Assembly (NCBI GenBank): GCA_022661535.1
Contig: JAKULF010000004.1
Coordinates: forward strand, 744,001-808,000
Source: Eutypa lata
Lineage: Eukaryota > Ascomycota > Sordariomycetes > Xylariales > Diatrypaceae
Length of the DNA: 64,000 nt
Reading direction: 5' to 3'
Shown: positions 54,217 through 64,000 of the stretch, piece by piece
Layout of the letters: every line of letters begins with the position of its first letter
How positions within the stretch are numbered: the first letter of the stretch is position 1
Made by a program: the position numbers and the translations under genes
Notes under the pieces: model-generated
Told to the model about the DNA's origin: nothing
The model's database searches: none
What the model saw: only the letters and a program-made list of their open reading frames with translations

Positions 54217-55164
54217 TCATTTTTCCTCTAGTAAACGTTCAAATCCTTCTTGAGCCGTAATATTCGGCGGTGCCAACTTCATGATTGCCTCTGACGTCGG
54301 TATCCCATAGGTAGTACATTGCCCCGCCCATACAAAATCACAACCGGCTTTGATTGAGGGAATGCATTTAGCGGGATAGATGCCATGCACTTCAAGAGCG
54401 TTCAGCATCTCCTTGGCTTTGAATTCGACGTTGGCAACCTTGGTACCTATTCGTTCCTCCACCATTCTGACGATGTCATTGCCGGTGATATCATCAGCAC
54501 CCCTCAAAACGTACAAGGCCTTGTTGTGGGCAGATGGGTCTTCGAGTGCGAGCAGTGCAGCGGCGGCTCGACCAATGTCAGCTGGGTCGATTAAAGAGAA
54601 GGGGACATCAGCTGCTGGAATGAGCTGCAGCGTATCCTGATGGCCAGTATCCTGGTACTTCTTGATCCATTCTACAGCAGGAGCAAGGTAGGCACTAGTG
54701 AAGACGTTCGGTCGCAACGATGTCCATTGAAGTTCTCCAAACTCGGGCTGGCTAAGGAGATTCTCGATAGCCCAATGCGTGCGGCCATAATAGACCGGGT
54801 TGGCAGGCCCGATGAATTCCAGCATCGTCGATAGCTTGACGACATACTTTACATTCGCATTGAGCATAGCGACAAGAAGGTCGGACTCATCGGAGAAATG
54901 GTGTGGCAAGTTATGCGGCGCCACGAAGGCCTTTGTAACATTATGGCCTCTAAGCCAATCGGTATTGATACAAGTCCAGTCCATCTCGACCATTTCAACC
55001 CGGGGTATCTCTGCTAGGTCTTTGGAGGCACGGCTAGCGAGGGATCTTGTAAGACCAAGGATACGATAATCCACGGGGCTGGATTCGAGGAGCTTAGACA
55101 GTCTATGGACGACATGTTTTCCCGTGTTTCCGGTGGCCCCCACAATGAGAATTGTAGGAAGCAT
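54217..55164 (-). CDS. NmrA-like NAD(P)-binding reductase
   Basis: 315-residue intronless cytosolic protein of the atypical short-chain dehydrogenase superfamily. The dinucleotide-binding motif GATGNTGKHVV is at residues 9-19. Further NmrA-family features are VVKLSTM after the fourth strand, a Tyr-Gly-Arg-Thr-His segment (VYYGRTHWAIENLL) and a FSLIDPADIGRAAAALL block. Members act as redox sensors or as isoflavone-reductase-like enzymes. It is full length and intact, unlike two of its neighbours. Its place between a P450 and an SDR suggests a tailoring role in a secondary-metabolite set, which is inference. Confidence 0.88.
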   Translation of the reverse strand: MLPTILIVGATGNTGKHVVHRLSKLLESSPVDYRILGLTRSLASRASKDLAEIPRVEMVEMDWTCINTDWLRGHNVTKAFVAPHNLPHHFSDESDLLVAMLNANVKYVVKLSTMLEFIGPANPVYYGRTHWAIENLLSQPEFGELQWTSLRPNVFTSAYLAPAVEWIKKYQDTGHQDTLQLIPAADVPFSLIDPADIGRAAAALLALEDPSAHNKALYVLRGADDITGNDIVRMVEERIGTKVANVEFKAKEMLNALEVHGIYPAKCIPSIKAGCDFVWAGQCTTYGIPTSEAIMKLAPPNITAQEGFERLLEEK

Positions 55165-55779
55165 GGCGAATATAAATTATAGGAAGATCACCTCTTAACA
55201 TCGGGGATTTGATATAAATTGTCATGTAAATGTCGACCAATATGTGTAATGAAGACTAGATAGAAACATGGCTGGAACAAGAGATCCGGGAGTAGGAACA
55301 AGAAAGTTCCAATATATAAACTCTGCTATTAGCAGTTATCATGTCATCATGGTTGGTAATCATGGGCTTGTGAAAGTATCCGGGCCGCTAAGCTATTTGA
55401 TTAGTTCCTTCATTTTCCGAACGGACACCTCTTATAGGTTATGGAGATGTGGAGACCCATCTTGAAAAATCACGAAGTAACCTCCTCTCCCCACGATTCA
55501 AGCAATTTCAAAAAGCCTACCATGCTTCCTGACTTAACAGCACATCCGAGAAAAGCTCTTTAAATTCAACATTTGGACTAATACTAGGCATCACTCAACC
55601 TGCTTATATAAGAAAGAACCCCGTAAATCAAGCTTATATTTACGTTATAATTCATATACTACATAAGTACCTAGTGATGATGCTCATCGACGCATCGCCC
55701 TACAGGAAAACATGCCACTTTGAATTCACGAGGCGTGAAATAGTAGCGAACGTCTAACTTATCCCTCTTTAGTTTGTAT
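55165..55779. other. Gene-free spacer
   Basis: 0.6 kb, AT-rich, with no extended open frame. Confidence 0.5.
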
Positions 55780-56609
55780 TCAATCTACGAACATACCTCC
55801 CGAAACATTGATGCTAGCTCCATTATAATCCAACTTGCCCTTTCCTCAGCCAGAAATGCAACAGCGAACGCAACATCCTCCGGTAGACCCAGCCCGTCAT
55901 CCAGCGGCGTCATGCTATCAAAGACCTGTGGCAGGAACGGTGGCACCGTGCGTTGCAGCTCGTGCAGAAATTGCGGCGTTTTGACGATGCCCGGCGACAC
56001 AGCATTCACTGTGCATCCGTATTTTGGCGGCAGCTCCTTTGCCAAGATGCGAGTCAAGGTCGCCAGGGCACCGTTTGATGTAGCATATGCGGCCTGCAGC
56101 TCCTGGGGATTTGTGCCCACCGCCGAAGTTATAGAGATGATACGACCGCCGCCGCCCTCGCTCTTCTTGGGCAAGTGCGGCAAGGCAGCTTGCGTGACTA
56201 GGAGAGCGCCGCGCACGTTGGTATTCATGGTCTTCTCGAATAGCTCCGCGGTGGTCTCCTCAACGGGCGCGAGCTGCGCAAGACCTGCGTTGTGTACTAT
56301 GATATCAAGTCTGCCCTATATTTTGACCGCCGCCTTAACGAGTGCTGCCGGGCCATCCGCCGTAGAGATGTCTGCCTCCACGGCGAACCAATCGGACTTG
56401 AGAGACTCGCCAGCCTTTTCAGCGTCACCCTTGAGATGTGCGAAAGGATAGTTGATGATCACGCTGGCGCCACGGATAGACAATTCTCGCGCGATTGCTG
56501 CACCAATTCCAGAGCAGGAACCCGTGATCAGAGCGACCTTGTCCTTCAGCGGATTAAGAACGACATCTTGAGGGGTGCTGGTGCGTCTTCTGCTTGCTAT
56601 CTGCTCCAT
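55780..56609 (-). pseudogene. Short-chain dehydrogenase/reductase pseudogene
   Basis: A single-exon SDR of about 275 codons. TGSCSGIG (cofactor loop), VHNAG and the SITSAVG strand are recognisable. Three lesions are visible: a TAG at 56316-56318 in mid-domain (after KAAVKI, where the next residues GRLDIIVHNAG continue in the same frame); the active-site Tyr-x-x-x-Lys reads YATSN, so lysine is lost; and near 55820 the frame must shift to recover the usual C-terminal NGASINVSGG before the TGA at 55780-55782. Inactivation is therefore firm. The ancestral enzyme was probably a quinone- or keto-reductase. Confidence 0.88.
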
Positions 56610-57130
56610 TAGGTTTGGTCTCCTGTGACAGTGTAGAACGAAAATGAAATTTGATATGCGATGTTGCAGTTTGGCAGTGGTTTTGCAGTTGTACAGAACT
56701 GCTGCGTCAAAGAGATCTTCAGAGAGCTAACCATACAACATTGATTTATAATACAATACATTCATTGATATGTCAAACCATTTAGACCCCGCCAAACAAG
56801 CATAAACATCAGTAGAGAATCTCTTGCCGCGTTCCGTTGATCGTCATCGGCCCAATCTATTGTAACCAGATTTCGGAAATGGCTGAGCAACAGACCCAAT
56901 TTTTCCGGGTTTCCGAAAAGCCCGATTCAGCGACTTCCGGCAACCAGAAGTACTATGTACAGTGTAGCTGATTATGACAGAAGAGCCTTAAACCGCAATG
57001 TGGACCTTGTGGTATTGTCGTTGGCTATAAGCCTGTGGTCTTAGGCTATTATCTGCGAGTTGCGTTCGCGTCTATCGCAACTCCCTTTCGAGAAGCCCAA
57101 AGTTCGCTAAATTAGGTAGTGCTTTCAATC
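56610..57130. promoter_or_regulatory. Divergent upstream region of the SDR and transesterase genes
   Basis: 520 bp between outward-facing starts. TTTCCGGGTTTCCG and a nearby CCGGCAA word are visible around 56910-56945. No copy of the full left-cluster palindrome is present. Confidence 0.4.
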
Positions 57131-58427
57131 ATGGACACATCTCTTTTCTTTGATGACTTAATAGCTAAGGAAACAGCCTCTGACGTAGACGGAATAACTT
57201 CTGTGGCGCTTCTCGCTGTAGCAAGGTCAGGTATGCATCAACTCTCTACTACGTCGCAAACGTGCAGTTCTAAATTTCCCCAGGGGAACAGTTGATCTAC
57301 AAAACTGCGGGCCGACGCTCTACCGTCTCGGATGACAATGTCGACGAGAACAGCCTTTGGTGGATCTACTCCATCACAAAGACGCTGACAGCCATCTCGG
57401 CACTACAGTGCGTCCAGCGTGGTCAGATCACCCTTGATGATGAGGATAAAGTCTACGACCTTGTACCAGAGCTGAAGACTCTCTCGGTTCTGGCTATGGG
57501 TAAGGATGGTAAGATGAGGTTTGCTCCACCGACTCAGAAGATTACACTACGCCGATTACTGTCTCACACTTCTGGTATTGGCATGGACTTGTTCGATCCG
57601 CGCCTACAGACATGGAGGATGGAACGCGGAGAAACCTGCCGCGCTCTCTGTGGCAAGTCCTTAGAAGCATACAGTACACCTCTGCTATTTGAGCCTGGTC
57701 AGGGATGGGCGTATGGAGGGAGCGCGGAGTTTGCTGGAATTCTCGTCGAGAGATTGAATGGCATGAAACTGGGAGAGTATATGAAGAAGTACATATTTAC
57801 TCCCTTAGACATGGGTAGCACGACGTTCCATCCTCACTTAGATCCCATGCTCGCTGAGAGGCTTGTGGAAGTCAGCTCTCGAATCTCCGACGGCACGCTT
57901 GTACCCGGCATACCGCTCTTCCCCACAGTGACGGATGACGACAGCGGGGCTATGGGCCTGGCGTCGACGCTGGGGGACATGACAAAACTTACGATAGACT
58001 TGTTACAAGACCAGCCTAAGATCTTGAGTAAAGAGTCTATTGAGGAGCTATGCAGTTCCCAGTTCGAGCCATTCTCACCGCCTGCCTTTGCACTAGAGCA
58101 TACTTATGTGAGTCACCGGCGTCCCAGCTCAGTTTTCTCGTAGTAACAAAGATGTAGCTCATGTACGGGAGGTTGACTTGGGAAAGGTATGATCCGGAGA
58201 AGGTCGGGCATGGTATGGGCGCCTTCTTAATAAAGAAAGACACGGAAGTATTCCCTGGCGGTACTTTGACTATGACAGGACTGCCTAACTTGGTCTGGTT
58301 CATCAACCGGGAAAGGGGTGTTGGAGGCTTGTATGCCAATGCGATACTACCGCCAGACGACGGGAAGAGCGGCGAGTTGATTCAGGCTTTCATCAAGGAA
58401 GCTTTCGCCCAGGCACCACCAATGTAG
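57131..58427 (+). CDS. Beta-lactamase-fold serine hydrolase / transesterase
   Basis: 397 residues in three exons, 57131-57230, 57284-58107 and 58158-58427, with introns of 53 and 50 nt. The active-site Ser-x-x-Lys is SITK in WWIYSITKTLTAIS; LLSHTSGIG and GWAYGGSAEFAGILVE (the Tyr motif) follow, as in class C beta-lactamase-like esterases. FPGGTLTMTG and a WFINRERGVGGLYANAILPP block complete the fold. Fungal members include EstB-type esterases and LovD-like acyltransferases of biosynthetic clusters. No signal peptide. All motifs look intact. Neighbours (P450, NmrA, SDR, regulator) support a secondary-metabolism role by context only. Confidence 0.88.
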
Positions 58428-58545
58428 GAAATCTTTTCACACGTGGCAAATATGCTAGTAGATAGGTTAATAGGATGAATGGGGGAGCTAACAGGATTGC
58501 TAACCCAGTAATGCCTGCTGACCTCTTATAGGTCCGAGACAAAGC

Positions 58546-60191
58546 GTGGGGTTGTCGTTCTTTCTCGATATGGGCTCCCTAATATCAAGAACTACTTTCG
58601 AAAGGCAAGGTATTGCTCTTCTTGAGAATGGAGTACATGGCCCGACGCGATTGTATTACTTGGTCAACGTCAACTTTGTGGCTTGGATGCATATTGGCGG
58701 AACACCACTGAAGCTACTTCTCCAATGAACAATCAACTGACTAAGAGGTAAAGGCGGTACGAACGGAATATTCTAGGTAGCCTTAACCACATTTCCGTTC
58801 TCGATCCGCCTAGTTTCTCGCTATTTCAAGCACTACTAACTGGGGTAAGGATTCTGTGTTTTTTCCTTTTTTTCATTCGCTAGGAACTGCTATCGATGAA
58901 ATACTGACTGGCCTATGAAGGCAATGTTTATGCTACTAGCTGGACGACTCGACAAGTGCTGGAATTTAAGCGCTGCCGCCTGCGGCGTGTATATAGCCCT
59001 CGGAGGACAATATTTAGCCGATCTCGCTTCGAAGGACAACCACGAAGAAGCGATGGAAATTCGATACTGTCTATCTTTAAGCTACATGTTTGATAAAGCA
59101 ATCTCCATGAGCATCGATAGAGCGCCATGCTTACCAGAGATGGATCTTGACTTGGTTCTCCTCATGCCGAACGACCTTTCTAGGCCATTCACGGCTCTCG
59201 TGAATACTTTCATGGAGATTGCCAAAGTTCAAGAGCAAATCCTACGGAGCATGGGAACGCAGGCAACTTCATCAGTTCGAGTCGAGAAAATCCAAGAGCT
59301 TCAGCGCATGATGTGGCAGATCGGAGGCAAAATGAAAGAGGTTATTTTCCTACTGTGACGCGAAGTTTTCTACTCATCTAACCGCTTTCCAGTTACGATC
59401 ACAAGAGCCTCACAACAAGGAAATCTACTTGAGTGGTGAGTAGATGGGGGCCGATTTCAGCTACTACTCAGTAATGACCTCTATAATGAGGCTTCATCCA
59501 AACCAATCCGATGATAGCGTGATCCAGGAGCAGCTGTTGGGTTATGCTCGACGCTCTATATCTTCACTTCAAGATATGCTTGATTTGTCTAAGTCGTTAA
59601 CCGACCTACATTTATTCAAGGTCTCTGTGTCATGGTGAGGTGCTCCTTAACACACTGAGGCGTGACCATTACTGACGTTTCTCTAGGCTCCTTCTTTTTT
59701 ACCCGCTCACGCCATTCTTCGTCCTATTTTGCCATGTAGTTCAAGTTTCCGATATTCGAGATTTTGAGCTTATCCAAACAGTTTCTCGGGAGTTGCTCAA
59801 GTTTGGCGGTGAAACTTCACCCATATGTGGCGTTCAAAAGCTTTTCAGTGCCTTTGTATCACTTTGCAAGCCGTTGATTGATAAACAGGTTGTATGTGTA
59901 TCGTCTGAACTTTCACCTGGAAATGAAGCTACGGGCCACAGTCAAATGATGTCTAGCAAATCAGTTGCGACTGAAGAGAGACAGGCTGCAGCTTCCTCCA
60001 GCACAGGTCTCTTATCCCAAGTGTTGGCGGGCACATCCTGCGAATATAGTGAAACTTGGTCCCCGGGGCAATACCATGGCGCAGATACATCGTCTTATAC
60101 GACCACTACACTCCCAGAGCAGGATCTATGGCAAGAACTATACAACTTACAACCGTCTCTCGGTTGGATCGATGGCCTGGGGCCTTACTAG
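58546..60191 (+). pseudogene. Remnant of a fungal-specific transcription factor
   Basis: Only the middle-homology and C-terminal parts of a Zn2Cys6-type regulator remain. Segments 58915-59340, 59393-59634 and 59687-60191 join with normal splice sites and read as the regulatory domain (AAACGVYIALGGQYL, YCLSLSYMFDKAISM, LLLFYPLTPFFVLF). A TAG at 59441-59443 interrupts the second segment in frame. The frame at 58546-58728 may be an earlier piece. No zinc cluster is found between the preceding gene and this remnant, so the DNA-binding domain has been lost. It was presumably the regulator of the adjacent tailoring genes. Confidence 0.7.
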
Positions 60192-61319
60192 AACATAACA
60201 TAGAGTTTACAGTCGTTTAATGATGATTGAAGCGAAATAAAACTGCAGATTGCCACCCGAAACCTCAGTTAGAAAATTTTGCTTTCAAAGGTTAGAACGG
60301 CCAAAGGAACTTATAAATGAGGTTAATATAAATTTAATCAAAGCACCAGTACTTAAACTCACGAACCCATCATTCTCAAAAATACCCTAAGCCAATTGCA
60401 GAATGATGTTGCCTATGCCTAAGTTTGTTTAATGTATAGATCGGGAAGCTAATACGTCTTACAGCAAGCGGCTCCCTATTTATAGCGAGCTTCTTACTTA
60501 GAACATGAAGCAAGGGATGCTTATATCCGAAGTTTATCTTGTGAGAACTTCCTGATCTGTACTTATTAGTTCGCAAGTAGCGCAGAAACTAAAAAGTTTT
60601 CTTATTTGTATCAGATATTAACGGCATTTAGGGATGCCATTGGCAGACGCAGGAATGCCCAATAATATGCAATATAGCCAACACATATTTGTACGGAGAT
60701 TAGAACGGATGGAATCTATTCAGAATGTATCCAGAATTTGTCTATAAATATGGGCTGCCGCAGCCAGGACGGGAGCCAGGACGGATAATTTCCAAGGCCC
60801 TTAAGACCAAAGAGAATCATTGCTTGTTGTTCAATTCTACTACCTACCGTAGAATAGTTTATAACATCGCTTTATATGTTTATTGACAGGAATTCTCGGA
60901 TGCTCAGCCCTATCGTCGCCTGGCTCTCGTTGAATTTTGCTCTTACCTCCCTTCTGCTATTCGTGCCACTTCCCTGTCACCGCTGCTATCCTCCTCGTCT
61001 GTGCCGTCTTCTCAAGTCAGCCAGCAAGCCAAATCAACTCACATTCGTTAGACAAAACCCACCGTACGAATCTTGGCTAATGCTTCTTCGTTAAATCGGA
61101 CCAGTTGTCAAGATAGTTATAAGTGGCACTTATACTTATTTATATGATAGATATCAATATAATAATACCTGCCTAACTACCTACTTACTTTCGTAGCTAA
61201 CTTTCACATACCAAGGTTACCTAACTCAATATGTCATATAATATAAATGCGCAATGCTTCCCCTAACGCCCAGTAACATGCAAACCAGCCATCAACCAGC
61301 TAGCTAGCCATTCTTTTCA
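60192..61319. other. Gene-free spacer
   Basis: 1.1 kb with no reliable coding sequence; a GGGAGCCAGGACGG-type direct repeat occurs near 60766-60784. Confidence 0.5.
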
Positions 61320-62882
61320 TCACCCCAGGAAGTTATTGGCAGCGCCCCCCACGTTCTTCAAATCAAGCAAGAACGTGTCATGGCCAAACATGCTCTGCTC
61401 CTCACTTAGCTCAACATGTGCGACATTCCTGTTACCCGCCAGGCGAAGCGCGTTCGCGACCTCGCGCTGCTGCCACGCAGGGAACAGGATATCGCTAGCC
61501 ACACCCATCACGAGCGTCGGGGTATCCCGCAAGCCGGCCAGACCCCTAACCAGATCCTCGGGAGGCCGCGAGTCGATCGTTACGGGCGAAGAAGCGTCCA
61601 GCTCCCCCGCCTGATCAGAACCAGGCTGCTCCGCATACGGCAAATCAGGCAGCGTCAGACTACACGAGGCATCACTGACCTTAGGCTGGGAAGCCCTGCG
61701 CTCCGCCGCAGCGCGCTGGTTCTCGAACCCCAGATCGAACAGATCCATCGCCTTGCTGACGTACAGCAGACTGTTCGGGTCGTACGTGAGGCAGAACTTC
61801 TCGCCGGCGTGGTCGAGGTAGGTCTCGATGAGGAAATCGGGGCACAGCGCGGGCGGCTTGGCGGGGTCGGCCCTCCGGCGGCCGAAGCGCTGCTCCCACT
61901 CCGGGCCCGAGCGGTAGGTGACGGTGGCGATCTCGCGGGCGAGCTTCATGCCGGCGTGGGGCGGGACCCGGCCGTAGTAGAACCCGCGGTTCCAGTTGGG
62001 GTCCATCATCAGGACCTGGCGCTGCGTGTGGCGCATGGCGATGCTGTAGGGGTGGCTCCGCGCGCAGCCGCTGATGGAGACGACGCGGCCGACGCGCGCC
62101 GGGAACAGCACGCCCGCCGCCAGCGACTGCATCCCGCCCATGCTGGACCCCACGCTGGCGTAGAGCCGCGAGATCCCCAGGTGGTCCAGGAGCCGGAACT
62201 GCCCGCGCACCATGTCCTCCATTGTCAAGATCGGGAACCGCGTCGCGTACCGCTGCCCGTCCGCCGGGTCCACGCTGCTGGGCCCCGTCGACCCGAAGCA
62301 CCCCCCGATCACGTTCGTGCAGATCACGAAGTACTTGTCGGTGTCGACGCAGCCCCCCGGCCCGATGAACTTCTCCCACCACCCGGGTTGTGGGTTCGTC
62401 GGCGTCGACCGCGCGTGCGATGATGCCGAGAGCCCCGTGTGGAGGAGGATCGCGTTCGAGGCGTCTGCGTTCAGCGTCCCCCAGGTTTCGTACGCGATGT
62501 CGAAGGCGGGTAGCGTGCCGCCCCAGTCGAGTTGGAGTGGCTCTGAGCATCGGTATACTTCGGTCGCTCCTGTCGTGTAGGTCGGTTCCGGCCCCGTCGA
62601 GAGGGAACGAGCTTCTAGTGTCGCGGACTTGGTCTCGATTGCGTCGAGGCAGGGAAATGCCATTGCGGGGTTCGACGAGGCTTCGGCTGCCGTCTGCGAC
62701 TGGGCGGAGCGTCGCGCGGGTTGTGAGTGTAGTCTACGAGTACCATGGTGGTGATGGTGTGACAGTGATGTCGGTGTCGCTATCTGTGTTCGGGAATACA
62801 GAAATAACTCGCTGGTGTTCGGACGGACGAAGGTGGAAGAGATCTGGCGCAAGGCTTTCGTGCCATAAGCCTGTGCCTTCAT
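61320..62882 (-). CDS. cysA: Mitochondrial serine O-acetyltransferase, CysA type (MetX fold)
   Basis: 520-residue intronless alpha/beta-hydrolase-fold acyltransferase. It transfers acetyl from acetyl-CoA to L-serine, giving O-acetylserine for cysteine synthesis. The N-terminal 70 or so residues are Ser/Arg/Thr-rich and resemble a mitochondrial presequence. The nucleophile elbow is [30 protein letters not shown] is the signature that separates fungal CysA-like enzymes from homoserine O-acetyltransferase. The acid is the Asp of [13 protein letters not shown] and the base the His of [10 protein letters not shown] low-complexity insertion lies around residues 400-440. ATG 62882 is the first ATG. 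Homoserine acetyltransferase activity is the alternative. Confidence 0.87.
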   Translation of the reverse strand: MKAQAYGTKALRQISSTFVRPNTSELFLYSRTQIATPTSLSHHHHHGTRRLHSQPARRSAQSQTAAEASSNPAMAFPCLDAIETKSATLEARSLSTGPEPTYTTGATEVYRCSEPLQLDWGGTLPAFDIAYETWGTLNADASNAILLHTGLSASSHARSTPTNPQPGWWEKFIGPGGCVDTDKYFVICTNVIGGCFGSTGPSSVDPADGQRYATRFPILTMEDMVRGQFRLLDHLGISRLYASVGSSMGGMQSLAAGVLFPARVGRVVSISGCARSHPYSIAMRHTQRQVLMMDPNWNRGFYYGRVPPHAGMKLAREIATVTYRSGPEWEQRFGRRRADPAKPPALCPDFLIETYLDHAGEKFCLTYDPNSLLYVSKAMDLFDLGFENQRAAAERRASQPKVSDASCSLTLPDLPYAEQPGSDQAGELDASSPVTIDSRPPEDLVRGLAGLRDTPTLVMGVASDILFPAWQQREVANALRLAGNRNVAHVELSEEQSMFGHDTFLLDLKNVGGAANNFLG

Positions 62883-63513
62883 GGTGAAATACAAGTGCGA
62901 TTGGAGGGTCTACTCATCCAGGAGTAGGAGCAAAGACGCAGCTGGGACTCATGGATATTTATTAGGTCCATGGTTTTTCGAGGTTTGTAAGCGACCACCG
63001 GATATTCTCTCGAAAAATTTACTGACTAACTAGAGGGAGCTCCCGCATCATTAGCGGATCCGATCGGTCGGAGGGGTATGGCGCAATTTTGGCCACTCGT
63101 TAGTGGTCCGATGAAAGGCGCTAGGGCATTAGGTACATACAGATATGTAGTACAACTTCTTCGAGTTACACCTTAGGTAATCGTCTGAACTGTTAGTCAA
63201 GGGTTTGTATACAATAATAATGGATGATGTCACGTCAAGTCAAGTCAAAAACTTAATGGAGTATCTAGTTGCACAATGTGTTAGCTGTAGATTATGCACG
63301 AATATATAATTGAATAACTATGTAAAGGTAGTAGGAAGTAGATTGGCAGGTTGGCGATACGTACATGTAGTAACTACATAAAGAACCTCGAATTAAGTTT
63401 CTGGATCACCAGGCAGCCGTTCAAGACAACGAGCAAATCATACGTCATTCCACGAATCCGCTACGTCAACACCACACACACCCATTCCAAGTCAAGCAAC
63501 TCAAATCTCCCCA
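62883..63513. promoter_or_regulatory. Divergent upstream region
   Basis: 630 bp between the acetyltransferase and the gene at the right edge. A CAAGT triplet repeat (GTCAAGTCAAGTCAAA near 63235-63248) is visible; no gene is seen. Confidence 0.45.
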
Positions 63514-64000
63514 ATGTCTATATCTCTAGAGCAGCTCAGCTCTTTTCCCCTCTTCCTCTGTACAATCCTTTTTTTATTTCTCCTCTACCTAGACCCCATA
63601 ACCAGATTTACTAGAACAGCAACTAGACCAATCAACAACAACAGCAACATGCCTCTTATTATCAACCGTCGTGGGGGCGCTCGCTTGCCTAATCGCAGAA
63701 TCCCCGTAGTCCCACCTTTTCCGCGTCCTGACCCCCAGGAGCAATCCAAGGCACCGGAGGCGGAAAAGGAGGAGGCGGAAGCCTCCGTATCGGGTGCATC
63801 AGAGAGCGAAGAATTTGGTCCGAATCCCAAAGATGTATACGACGTCAGGCTCATTCTAGAGGAAGCCGGGAACTTTCCCCCAGAGGTGGCGGATATGATC
63901 ATCGATTACGCCGAGTACTGGGCGTGCACCACCACCATCGCCGACTACCGCAGCCTGCAGGGAGGTCATCTCACCATCCGCGGCGGCCGGCCCGGTGAGG
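63514..64000 (+). CDS. Hypothetical protein, 5' part, cut by the window end
   Basis: The frame is open to position 64000. From ATG 63649 it gives a basic start (MPLIINRRGGARLPNRR), a Glu/Ala-rich stretch (APEAEKEEAEASVSG) and a conserved-looking segment FPPEVADMIIDYAEYWACTT, a motif seen in uncharacterised filamentous-fungal proteins. ATG 63514 lies in the same frame 45 codons upstream and would add a strongly hydrophobic segment (LFLCTILFLFLLYL), that is, a signal anchor. Which start is used is undecided. No stop or intron is visible before the edge. Confidence 0.65.
   Translation, partial: MSISLEQLSSFPLFLCTILFLFLLYLDPITRFTRTATRPINNNSNMPLIINRRGGARLPNRRIPVVPPFPRPDPQEQSKAPEAEKEEAEASVSGASESEEFGPNPKDVYDVRLILEEAGNFPPEVADMIIDYAEYWACTTTIADYRSLQGGHLTIRGGRPGE

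Overview
The window is nuclear DNA of a filamentous ascomycete (Pezizomycotina, probably a sordariomycete). The evidence is short introns (about 50-90 nt) with GTRNGT donors, a tRNA with a 19-nt intron, fungus-specific families (Zn2Cys6 regulators, HET domain, CysA-type acetyltransferase, ribotoxin-fold secreted protein) and an A+T-saturated left edge that looks like RIP-mutated repeat DNA. No bacterial-style operons, CRISPR arrays or insertion sequences were seen.

Layout. 1-0.9 kb: AT-rich, RIP-like DNA. 0.95-12.3 kb: a compact catabolic cluster of a Zn2Cys6 regulator, an isochorismatase-family amidohydrolase, an HSL-type alpha/beta hydrolase, a P450, a divergent homogentisate-dioxygenase homologue and an NCS1 permease. 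Each promoter region carries a CTTGCCGGCCGGCAAG-type palindrome or half-sites. 13.5-19.3 kb: housekeeping genes (tRNA-Glu, Nudix hydrolase, t6A dehydratase Tcd, secreted alpha-carbonic anhydrase). 19.3-25.2 kb: long gene-free stretch. 25.2-36.6 kb: MFS drug transporter, HET protein, small secreted proteins, a broken Cys-rich membrane protein, a hypothetical two-exon protein and a ribotoxin-like secreted protein without catalytic histidines. 36.6-46.4 kb: gene-poor accessory block with pyrimidine tracts, tandem repeats, a degenerate 18S rRNA fragment and orphan minus-strand genes. 48.3-49.4 kb: SRA (YDG) domain protein. 51.9-60.2 kb: P450, NmrA-like reductase, SDR, beta-lactamase-fold transesterase and Zn-cluster-type regulator. 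Three of these five look damaged, so this reads as a decaying tailoring-gene set. 61.3-62.9 kb: CysA-type serine O-acetyltransferase. 63.5 kb to the end: start of a hypothetical gene cut by the window.

Most interesting system. The left cluster combines an N-heterocycle-type permease (NCS1), a hydroxylase (P450), a ring-cleaving dioxygenase, an HGGGW hydrolase and a maleamidase-family amidohydrolase. This matches, family for family, the lower 2,5-dihydroxypyridine route (dioxygenase, N-formylmaleamate deformylase, maleamate amidohydrolase), but with a homogentisate-dioxygenase-fold enzyme as ring cleaver. That enzyme keeps the iron ligands but has Gln at the position of the catalytic His of homogentisate dioxygenase. 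I infer a previously undescribed fungal aromatic or N-heteroaromatic degradation cluster with its own regulator and operator.
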